A stretch of 5,042 bases of DNA from Pyrinomonadaceae bacterium (GTDB taxonomy: Bacteria > Acidobacteriota > Blastocatellia > Pyrinomonadales > Pyrinomonadaceae). Location of the stretch: positions 1-5,042 of the forward strand of contig JACMMN010000406.1 of NCBI GenBank assembly GCA_014379075.1. The letters run 5' to 3'. This document shows, piece by piece, positions 1 to 5,042 of this stretch; position 1 is the stretch's first letter, and the number at the start of each line of letters is the position of its first letter. The notes under the pieces were generated by a model. The model saw only the letters and a program-made list of their open reading frames with translations. It had not been told where the DNA came from and searched no databases. The position numbers and the translations under genes were made by a program.

Positions 1-29
1 AAAAAATGGAAACCCGGATGAAATTTGTG

Positions 30-58
30 GGATTTCTCCATATTAACGGAGTAAATCC
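30..58 (+). repeat. Inverted repeat (hairpin) in the leader of the receptor gene
   Basis: The left arm GGATTTCTCC (30-39) is complementary to the right arm GGAGTAAATCC (48-58) except for one bulged T at 52, giving about 10 paired bases around an 8-base loop. It ends 38 bases before the receptor start codon. It could be a 5'-leader hairpin, an operator, or a weak terminator of a gene further left, since a T-rich but interrupted stretch follows at 59-69. The sequence alone does not decide between these. Confidence 0.5.
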
Positions 59-82
59 TCATCTTTCTTAAACCAGAAATAC

Positions 83-89
83 AAAGGAG
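83..89 (+). promoter_or_regulatory. Ribosome binding site of the receptor gene
   Basis: AAAGGAG lies 7 bases before the ATG at 97. It is a near-perfect Shine-Dalgarno sequence at ideal spacing and supports this start codon. The nine bases GGAGTAAAT that begin in it (86-94) also occur at 48-56 inside the upstream hairpin. Confidence 0.85.
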
Positions 90-96
90 TAAATTA

Positions 97-3000
97 ATGC
101 GAAAGAGTTTTACATTCATTTCAATGACGCTGACGATCTTATTTTGTCTGTTTGCTGTTGCACTCGGACAAGAAACGACGGGCAATTTAGAAGGAACGCT
201 GAAAGATTCGGCGGGAGCGGTAGTTCCCAATGTATCGGTCACGATCAGCACCGCCGCAAGCCGGGCGGGTCAAGGTTTCAATCGTACCGTAACCGCTGAT
301 GAAAGCGGCTTTTTCCGCGTGCTGCAGATCCCGCCGGGGAATTATATTGTCAGCACGGCAGCGGCCGGTGGTTTCGGAGAATATAAAAACGAAACGGTAC
401 AAATCAGCCTGGGAAAAACGACCCAATTAAACATCGAATTGGGAGTGGCCGGATCGGTAAATACCGTCGATGTGGCGGTTTCCGACCAGCCGGTTGACAC
501 CACTGGCAGTGAGATATCCACGAGTTTAACTGCGCAAAAGATCGATCTGCTGCCCAAGGGTGTTGATTTTACCACCGCCCTGAAAGCGGTTCCCGGCACC
601 AGGCCCGATCCGATCGCGGGCGGATTTACGGTTGACGGCGCCACGAATTCTGAAAACAGTTTTATTATCGACGGACAGGAGGTAACGAACTACCGAATGG
701 CCGGAATCAACGCCAACAACATGGTTCCGTTCCCGATTGTTCAGGAACTTCAGGTAAAATCGAGCGGTTTCGAGGCCGAATACGGCGGCGCGACCGGCGG
801 AGTAATAAATGTCGTGACAAAAGGTGGTAATAACGAATATCGCGGCGAAGTCGGGATGCAGTTTAATACTTCCAAATTTAACGGCGATCCTCGTCCCACC
901 CTCCTACGTTTCACAAACGGTTTGTCGGGCGCGGCGTTCCGCCAGTCCACCGAACTTTTTAACGCACCCAAGGCCGCTTCCTTAAATTTCTTCCCAACCG
1001 TCAATCTGAGCGGCCCGATCATTAAAGACAGGCTATGGTTCTTCGGCAGCTATTCGCCGCAGATTCTGGAGACGACGGTCGATACTACGTTCTATACAAA
1101 TCAGCCGGCAGCGACCAGAACGGTCGTTTCAACGGACACATACCGGCAAAAGGTAATCCAACAATACGCTTTCGGAAGATTGGACGCACAGCCTATCGAT
1201 AAGCTTCGCCTGTCCGGCACTTATCTCTGGAATCCCGTAATAACCGAAGGACTGCTTCCATTCGGCACAGCAAGTTTCGGAGGTTCCGATCCAGCCGTAG
1301 ACTTCGGCGGGAACATCGGCCTGCTAAGCGGCAGTGATTTGAGAAAACTGCAGGGCGGCCGGAATAACGCGAACAACGTAACCGGACAGGCCGTTTATAC
1401 GATCCTGGACAATCTTGTCGCCACATTCCGCTTCAGCCGGGGTTTTCTAAACGAGAAAGCAAATAACTACTTTGTGCCGACCGGAAATCAATACGTTTGC
1501 ACAAACGGCGGCGGTTCGACGACCGTACCCGGTGCGTGCGCTCCAAACTTCACCTCGCCTAATACGACCATCAACCTTAAAGACGTTTCCGTTCGCACCA
1601 CTTATGAGGGCGATGCAACAGTTCTATTCGATCTCGGCGGGAGACACCAATTGAAAGGCGGCTACTCGCGTTCAACGATCTTCAATGATCAAGCCGCAGG
1701 TTTTTCGCAAACCATAATCCTCTGCTATGGGGACTTTCGGATCAATAACATTTGCGGCGGCAGCAATGTGCAAAGCAGCAGTGCGACGCCCGACCCGAAC
1801 GCGATCGGCGGCGGGGTTCTTAGGCGTTTCGGACAAATTGCCGAAGGAAGCAACCTAAACCAATCGATCTATGTCCAGGATAAATACCAGCCTTTCCGGC
1901 GGTTGACACTTAATCTTGGAATTCGGATCGAAAAAGAGGATATTCCCTCGTTCAATGAATTTCCTGCTTCCTTCAGCTTTGGTTACGGCGATAAGGTCGC
2001 TCCGCGTCTGGGTGTTGCTTACGATCTTTTTGGCGACGGCAAAAACAAGATCTTCGGCAGCTACGGGAAATTCTTCGACCGTTTAAAATTCCGCCTGGCG
2101 CAAGGCTCGTTCGGCGGCGACTTTTTCCGGGACGATTATTTCGACATTATGCCGAACAGCGGGCCGTACACCAATTTTACAACGGCAAGCATTGTAGGTA
2201 ATTTTACCGACCCGATCGGCGGCAGCTGCCCGGGAACGGGATTTATCGGGAGCGGCCTTAGCCGATGCCAAACGGACCTCCGTATTGCTTCGAATAATCC
2301 GGATGCCGACCCATTTGAATCCGGAGCAATCGATCCGGACCTCAAGCCTTACGAGCAAAGAGAGTTCACCGTTGGTTTTGAACGTGAAATGGGCCGAAGC
2401 TATGTTTTACGTGCCAGATATACAAATAAGAAACTGATCAATGCTATCGAGGACGCCGGAGTAGCGGACGAAGGCGGCAGCGAAGTGTTTATTACCGGAA
2501 ATCCGGGCCAAGGGCTGCACAAGGAGTTTCTTGAGGCCGGTGGGTACGAGGGGCCATACGCAACTCCGAGACGCCGTTACGATGCTATGGAAATTGTGTT
2601 TGAAAAACGTTTGTCGAACAACTATTTTTTCAACCTCAATTACACCCTTAGCCGTTTGTACGGCAACTATTCCGGGTTAGCGAATACGGATGAGCTGACC
2701 GGCTCGCTGAATGGGCTCTCACGCTCGGACCCCGGCGTAAACCGTAATTTCGATCTGCCGTTCATCGGATTTACCGCCGCCGGCGGTTTCGATGACGGAC
2801 GGCTCGCATCGGATCGTCCGCACGTCTTTAATGCTTACGGATCTTATACGGTTGACTGGAAAGGAGCGAATTCAACCGATTTCTCGCTTTTCCAAACCGT
2901 GCAGTCGGGTACGCCGCAGACGACGTTTATCCAGTTCGGGCAGGCCACGACTATCTTCACCAAACGCGGTGATCTTGGTCGAAGCCCGACCTTTTCACAG

Positions 3001-3360
3001 ACAGATCTTGGCATTACCCACCGGTATAAATTCGGCCGGGACAATCGTTTCACCGTAGTCGGGGACTTCAATGTCCTTAATCTGCTTGATCAGGAAACAG
3101 TACTGACCGTGCAGAATTTATTGACCAGCGGACAGATCGCAAGAGCAGTTGCATTTCCACAGTTTTTCGACGCCAATGGTCAAAACGAGGATAAGCCGGG
3201 ATTGATCAATGCATATAATAGAGGCGAACTGTTGGCTCAGATCAACACTTATCTGGCCGGAACGCCTACCGCCTTGAGTCGTACTCGCGCCGACTTTAAT
3301 CAACCGAATCGGTTCCAGGCTCCGCGATCGGTTCGTTTTGGATTCCGCTTTCTCTTTTAA
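97..3360 (+). CDS. Oar-like TonB-dependent outer membrane receptor
   Basis: Complete 1087-residue outer membrane receptor, a usual length for this acidobacterial family. Residues 1-24 are a signal peptide (MRKSF, hydrophobic core, cleavage near ALG-Q). Residues 27-115 form a carboxypeptidase-regulatory-like beta domain. Residues 135-245 are the plug, with the typical IIDG, EAEYGGATGG and INVVTKGG motifs. The rest is a large beta-barrel, with RGDLGRSPTFSQTDL at 957-971, FNVLNLLD at 991-998, and a final FGFRFLF ending in the aromatic residue recognised by the barrel assembly machinery. VNTVDVAV (121-128) is a possible but weak TonB box. Family members take up bound substrates with energy from TonB-ExbBD. 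The substrate here cannot be read from sequence, and no SusD-like partner is present, so a SusC role is unsupported. Three close cysteine pairs (468/481, 543/553, 711/724) probably form disulfides in outer loops. The start is fixed by a strong ribosome binding site. Confidence 0.92.
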   Translation: MRKSFTFISMTLTILFCLFAVALGQETTGNLEGTLKDSAGAVVPNVSVTISTAASRAGQGFNRTVTADESGFFRVLQIPPGNYIVSTAAAGGFGEYKNETVQISLGKTTQLNIELGVAGSVNTVDVAVSDQPVDTTGSEISTSLTAQKIDLLPKGVDFTTALKAVPGTRPDPIAGGFTVDGATNSENSFIIDGQEVTNYRMAGINANNMVPFPIVQELQVKSSGFEAEYGGATGGVINVVTKGGNNEYRGEVGMQFNTSKFNGDPRPTLLRFTNGLSGAAFRQSTELFNAPKAASLNFFPTVNLSGPIIKDRLWFFGSYSPQILETTVDTTFYTNQPAATRTVVSTDTYRQKVIQQYAFGRLDAQPIDKLRLSGTYLWNPVITEGLLPFGTASFGGSDPAVDFGGNIGLLSGSDLRKLQGGRNNANNVTGQAVYTILDNLVATFRFSRGFLNEKANNYFVPTGNQYVCTNGGGSTTVPGACAPNFTSPNTTINLKDVSVRTTYEGDATVLFDLGGRHQLKGGYSRSTIFNDQAAGFSQTIILCYGDFRINNICGGSNVQSSSATPDPNAIGGGVLRRFGQIAEGSNLNQSIYVQDKYQPFRRLTLNLGIRIEKEDIPSFNEFPASFSFGYGDKVAPRLGVAYDLFGDGKNKIFGSYGKFFDRLKFRLAQGSFGGDFFRDDYFDIMPNSGPYTNFTTASIVGNFTDPIGGSCPGTGFIGSGLSRCQTDLRIASNNPDADPFESGAIDPDLKPYEQREFTVGFEREMGRSYVLRARYTNKKLINAIEDAGVADEGGSEVFITGNPGQGLHKEFLEAGGYEGPYATPRRRYDAMEIVFEKRLSNNYFFNLNYTLSRLYGNYSGLANTDELTGSLNGLSRSDPGVNRNFDLPFIGFTAAGGFDDGRLASDRPHVFNAYGSYTVDWKGANSTDFSLFQTVQSGTPQTTFIQFGQATTIFTKRGDLGRSPTFSQTDLGITHRYKFGRDNRFTVVGDFNVLNLLDQETVLTVQNLLTSGQIARAVAFPQFFDANGQNEDKPGLINAYNRGELLAQINTYLAGTPTALSRTRADFNQPNRFQAPRSVRFGFRFLF

Positions 3361-3382
3361 CGAAGATAAGTCGGTCTAAATT

Positions 3383-3418
3383 AAAAGGACTCCTTCGGAT
3401 TGCCGGACGAGTCCTTTT
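3383..3418. terminator. Bidirectional intrinsic terminator between convergent genes
   Basis: AAAAGGACTC (3383-3392) pairs perfectly with GAGTCCTTTT (3409-3418). After a C-C mismatch the stem continues for 5 more pairs (3394-3398 with 3403-3407, one of them G-T), closing on the 4-base loop ATTG. The A run on the left and the T run on the right mean a terminator-like hairpin plus U tract is produced on either strand. It lies 22 bases after the receptor stop codon and 18 bases beyond the stop codon of the minus-strand TPR gene, so it should serve both. Confidence 0.9.
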
Positions 3419-3436
3419 CCATCTCTAGGTTTCAGC

Positions 3437-4450
3437 CTACTTTGAATCCTTGTCTCGAAATTCCTGAATGAGTCTGCGCACCAATGCCGCGTTCTTTGCG
3501 TGCGGCTTTGCCTTCAGATATACCTCCAACTCAATAGCTGCATCTTTATATCGCTTTAAGTTGTGGGCATAAAGCAGTGCCAGGTTCCAGTAAATGTCCG
3601 GCGTTTTATCGCCATCTAGTTTTTTTGCTTGGAGCAGGGATCTTTCCGCCGCTACGTACATTTTGAGATGACGTTGCGAAACACCGAGAAAAAATAGGGT
3701 ATTAACGGATCTCGGATCCAGAATCAGGGCATTGCCCGCGGCGTCGATCACGGATTCCGGCTTATTTAAAGAAAAATTTGCGTACGCCAGGCCGTACCAG
3801 CTTATGAAGCTACGCGAATTGACCTTAACGGCAGTTGAAAAATATTTATCCGCCTCGGCGTATTTTTGGATTTTCAGGCATTCGATGCCCAGTCTCTCAA
3901 GAGCCAGAAAATAACCGGGAAATAACCCAATAGCGGTTTCGAGCGCCTGCATGCCTTCCGCAGTTTTTTGGCGGTCGAGGTCGGAGACAGCGTTCTCGTA
4001 TAGCTTTTTCGCTTCTTCAGGGATTTCCTGAGCGAACAATACCCGATTTACCGCCGGGGTAGGATTCTTTCGTAAGCGAAGATAGAAATCCAACTGTACA
4101 TTTTCGGGGATCGGCCGGCCGCGTGCCTCAATACCACTTATCTCGATGTCCTGAGTTTGTTCTTCGAAATCCGTGCCGAGCGGCAAGACCTTTATCGAAA
4201 ACCGTCCCGATGAAAGTCCCAGAAAGGAAAAACGGCCGGAACCATCGGTTCTGGTGCGGTTAAGGACCGAGTTGAATTCATTTCGGAGTTCCACAGGGAT
4301 TTGACCGACCGGTGAGCGCTGAGGCACGAAAACAAATCCGGTGATCCTGCTTCGGTTTTGAAAATGAGAAAACGCGTCTGTGCGAAAGGCGCACAATAAG
4401 AGCGGGATAACAATTAAAATAATGATTGCCCGTCGATTTACGAATTTCAC
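3437..4450 (-). CDS. Exported protein with regulatory-like beta domain and TPR repeats
   Basis: 337 residues. It starts with GTG at 4450, chosen because the signal peptide begins there, no ATG lies nearby, and AGGAAGG precedes it by 5 bases. Residues 1-28 are a signal peptide: KFVNRR, then a hydrophobic stretch to about residue 22. Cys20 sits in LLLC, a poor lipobox, so cleavage by signal peptidase I is more likely than lipidation. Residues 34-105 form a carboxypeptidase-regulatory-like beta-sandwich (ITGFVFV, TDGSGRFSF, GRFSIKV). Residues 145-317 hold about five TPR units, for example near 179-212, 213-246, 247-280 and 283-317 (IYWNLALLYAHN). TPR units bind other proteins, so a periplasmic or surface scaffold role is inferred; no catalytic motif is seen. 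The gene follows the small Fis-type gene by 25 bases on the same strand, probably in one operon, and ends at the shared terminator. Partner and process are unknown. Confidence 0.85.
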   Translation of the reverse strand: MKFVNRRAIIILIVIPLLLCAFRTDAFSHFQNRSRITGFVFVPQRSPVGQIPVELRNEFNSVLNRTRTDGSGRFSFLGLSSGRFSIKVLPLGTDFEEQTQDIEISGIEARGRPIPENVQLDFYLRLRKNPTPAVNRVLFAQEIPEEAKKLYENAVSDLDRQKTAEGMQALETAIGLFPGYFLALERLGIECLKIQKYAEADKYFSTAVKVNSRSFISWYGLAYANFSLNKPESVIDAAGNALILDPRSVNTLFFLGVSQRHLKMYVAAERSLLQAKKLDGDKTPDIYWNLALLYAHNLKRYKDAAIELEVYLKAKPHAKNAALVRRLIQEFRDKDSK

Positions 4451-4455
4451 CGAAT

Positions 4456-4462
4456 CCTTCCT
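4456..4462 (-). promoter_or_regulatory. Ribosome binding site supporting the GTG start of the TPR gene
   Basis: Read on the minus strand, AGGAAGG ends 5 bases before GTG (4450-4448); its AGGA core is 8 bases away. It lies in the 25-base gap after the Fis-type gene, so the TPR gene has its own translation start even if cotranscribed. Confidence 0.7.
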
Positions 4463-4475
4463 AATAAGGCCAAAA

Positions 4476-4745
4476 TCACACGCTGATCTTAATAAAGTTT
4501 ATACCATATGTCTTGATCTTATTATGCAGGGTCGTTACTTTTACGCCAAGGAGAATTGCGGCCCGGCGTTGGTTTCCACCGGTTTTCAAAAGAGCCGTCC
4601 TTATAAGCTTTACCTCGAAATCGCGAACCCTTTCGCTCAGATCGAATGACCCGTTTCCGGGCAAACTATTGTTGTCGTCCAAAGAATCAATCTCGGTGAG
4701 AAGCGTTGTTGCTAATGCCTTCATCAAAGAAACACTTGAATCCAT
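4476..4745 (-). CDS. Small stand-alone Fis-type helix-turn-helix DNA-binding protein
   Basis: 89 residues from ATG at 4745, preceded at 11 bases by AAGGAG. The frame stays open upstream to 4979, but that extension would overlap the start of the divergent Tat gene and lacks a domain signature, so the short form is preferred. Residues 41-83 match the Fis/NtrC C-terminal domain (HTH_8): a first helix RDFEVKLIRTALLKT, then GGNQRRAAILLGV and TTLHNKIKTYGI, the recognition helix. This is the domain that ends sigma54 activators, here without receiver or AAA+ ATPase modules. The length resembles E. coli Fis (98 residues), but the N-terminal 40 residues (acidic and Ser/Asn-rich around 19-37) look unrelated. 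It probably binds DNA as a dimer in the cytoplasm and may control its own operon or the divergent gene; that role is inferred. It is not safe to name it fis, because many small HTH_8 proteins are not orthologues. Confidence 0.82.
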   Translation of the reverse strand: MDSSVSLMKALATTLLTEIDSLDDNNSLPGNGSFDLSERVRDFEVKLIRTALLKTGGNQRRAAILLGVKVTTLHNKIKTYGINFIKISV

Positions 4746-4756
4746 TTTAAGTACTA

Positions 4757-4762
4757 CTCCTT
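4757..4762 (-). promoter_or_regulatory. Ribosome binding site that decides the start of the Fis-type gene
   Basis: AAGGAG on the minus strand lies 11 bases before the ATG at 4745. The spacing is slightly long but acceptable. The longer in-frame start at 4979 has no comparable signal, so this site favours the 89-residue product. Confidence 0.7.
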
Positions 4763-4779
4763 CATTTCTAAAGCATCGT

Positions 4780-4785
4780 CTAATA
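4780..4785 (-). promoter_or_regulatory. Possible -10 element for the fis-like/TPR operon
   Basis: On the minus strand TATTAG (4 of 6 matches to TATAAT) sits about 35 bases before the start codon and 15 bases downstream of the three TTGA repeats. The position 17 bases upstream, where a -35 box would be, reads CAAATC, not TTGACA. A promoter here would therefore need an activator, and the repeats overlap that -35 position. This is a weak match and only suggestive. Confidence 0.3.
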
Positions 4786-4800
4786 CGATCCCGGATACAC

Positions 4801-4829
4801 TTGATTTGTGATTGATACGTATTTGACAG
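4801..4829 (-). repeat. Three direct repeats with exact 11-bp spacing, candidate operator
   Basis: On the plus strand TTGA occurs at 4801, 4812 and 4823, as TTGATTT, TTGATAC and TTGACAG. Read on the minus strand these are CTGTCAA, GTATCAA and AAATCAA, each followed by 4 other bases. The 7+4 layout is the one used by PhoB/OmpR-type response regulators; the first unit matches 6 of 7 bases of the E. coli Pho box unit CTGTCAT, the others 4 and 3. The array lies in the divergent region, upstream of the Fis-type gene and about 120 bases before the Tat gene. That a response regulator binds here is inference. Confidence 0.45.
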
Positions 4830-4874
4830 GACGAACGTGCAAAAATCGGTGACGGATGGCGGGCACGCCGGTTC

Positions 4875-4904
4875 TTGACATCGAAGGGCAAACTTGAATA
4901 CACT
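4875..4904 (+). promoter_or_regulatory. Sigma70-like promoter for the Tat-signal gene
   Basis: A perfect -35 box TTGACA (4875-4880) is followed after 18 bases by TACACT (4899-4904), 4 of 6 matches to TATAAT. Transcription would start near 4911, giving a leader of about 40 bases before the ATG at 4951. The strong -35 and tolerable spacing make this the best promoter match in the window. Confidence 0.5.
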
Positions 4905-4950
4905 TGCATCGTTCCACATCAGAAGTTCCAGCCAAAATAGAGAGGGAAAG

Positions 4951-5042
4951 ATGACATTTTCTCGTCGTGATTTTATCAAGACAGCAGGTATCGCTCTCGG
5001 AGCCGTTACGCTGCCGAGTTGGGTCTATGAGGCCCAGGCGGC
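4951..5042 (+). CDS. Start of a Tat-exported protein, cut by the window edge
   Basis: Only the first 30 codons are present; the gene runs off the right end. They encode a classical twin-arginine signal peptide: SRRDFIK at residues 4-10, a weakly hydrophobic stretch at 11-25 (TAGIALGAV onwards), and AQA at 28-30, a signal peptidase cleavage motif. The mature protein is therefore predicted to be exported folded through the TatABC translocon, often with a metal or organic cofactor already bound. The ATG at 4951 is supported by GAGGG 4 bases upstream, a purine-rich but closely spaced ribosome binding site, and by the signal peptide starting right there. The mature domain is outside the window, so function cannot be assigned; Tat oxidoreductases, PhoX/PhoD-type phosphatases and DUF1501-type proteins all begin in this way. 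It is divergent from the Fis-type/TPR pair. Confidence 0.8.
   Translation, partial: MTFSRRDFIKTAGIALGAVTLPSWVYEAQA

Noticed and set aside
6..71. A 21-codon open frame (ATG at 6, TAA at 69) in the leader of the receptor gene
   Set aside because: No ribosome binding site is visible because the window begins there, and the peptide has no recognisable feature. It could be the tail of an upstream gene or chance; it cannot be supported.
342..1022. Long minus-strand open frames inside the receptor gene
   Set aside because: They are shadows of a strongly coding plus-strand frame; their translations show no family features.
97..3360. SusC-type glycan uptake receptor
   Set aside because: No SusD-like gene lies beside it and the barrel motifs are those of Oar-like acidobacterial receptors, so a glycan role is not supported.
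4382..4396. Lipoprotein signal (LLLC at residues 17-20) in the TPR protein
   Set aside because: The residue before the cysteine is Leu, where lipoboxes have Gly, Ala or Ser, and the hydrophobic stretch continues past it. A standard secretion signal is more likely.
4513..4815. Plus-strand open frame of about 100 codons antisense to the Fis-type gene
   Set aside because: It is the complement of a well-supported coding region and shows no domain or ribosome binding site of its own.
4823..4828. TTGACA as a second plus-strand -35 box
   Set aside because: At 17 bases downstream the sequence is TCGGTG, not a -10 box. It is better explained as one unit of the 11-bp repeat array.
4746..4979. N-terminal extension of the Fis-type gene to an ATG at 4979
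   Set aside because: It would overlap the first codons of the divergent Tat gene, has no domain signature or ribosome site, and crosses the control region. The ATG at 4745 has AAGGAG and gives a normal small HTH_8 protein.

Overview
The window looks like chromosomal DNA of an acidobacterium, probably class Blastocatellia or a relative. This rests on the very long outer-membrane receptor with an N-terminal carboxypeptidase-regulatory-like domain and its Acidobacteria-style barrel motifs, on a secreted protein joining the same kind of domain to TPR repeats, and on the moderate base composition. The placement comes from remembered family features, not from a database search.

Layout, left to right. 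Bases 1-96 are a leader or intergenic stretch with a 10-bp inverted repeat and a strong ribosome binding site. Bases 97-3360 (+) encode a complete 1087-residue Oar-like TonB-dependent receptor. Bases 3361-3436 separate two convergent genes and hold one strong hairpin, flanked by A and T runs, that should end transcription in both directions. On the minus strand, a GTG-started gene (4450 to 3437) encodes an exported protein with a regulatory-like beta domain and about five TPR repeats. It lies 25 bases downstream of a small gene (4745 to 4476) for an 89-residue stand-alone Fis-type DNA-binding protein, so the two probably form an operon. Bases 4746-4950 are a divergent control region with three TTGA repeats spaced exactly 11 bp apart and a sigma70-like promoter pointing right. 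At 4951 (+) a gene begins with a textbook twin-arginine signal peptide and is cut off by the window edge.

Working together: all three larger products are predicted to be envelope or exported proteins (outer membrane receptor, secreted or periplasmic TPR protein, Tat substrate), and the fourth is a small regulator. The divergent arrangement of the fis-like/TPR pair and the Tat gene suggests shared control. The receptor converges on this group and is insulated by the terminator, so a link to it is only positional. I see no mobile element, CRISPR array, tRNA, rRNA or clear defence system. The most unusual signals are the 11-bp-phased repeats and a possible alternative-pairing leader in front of the receptor gene.
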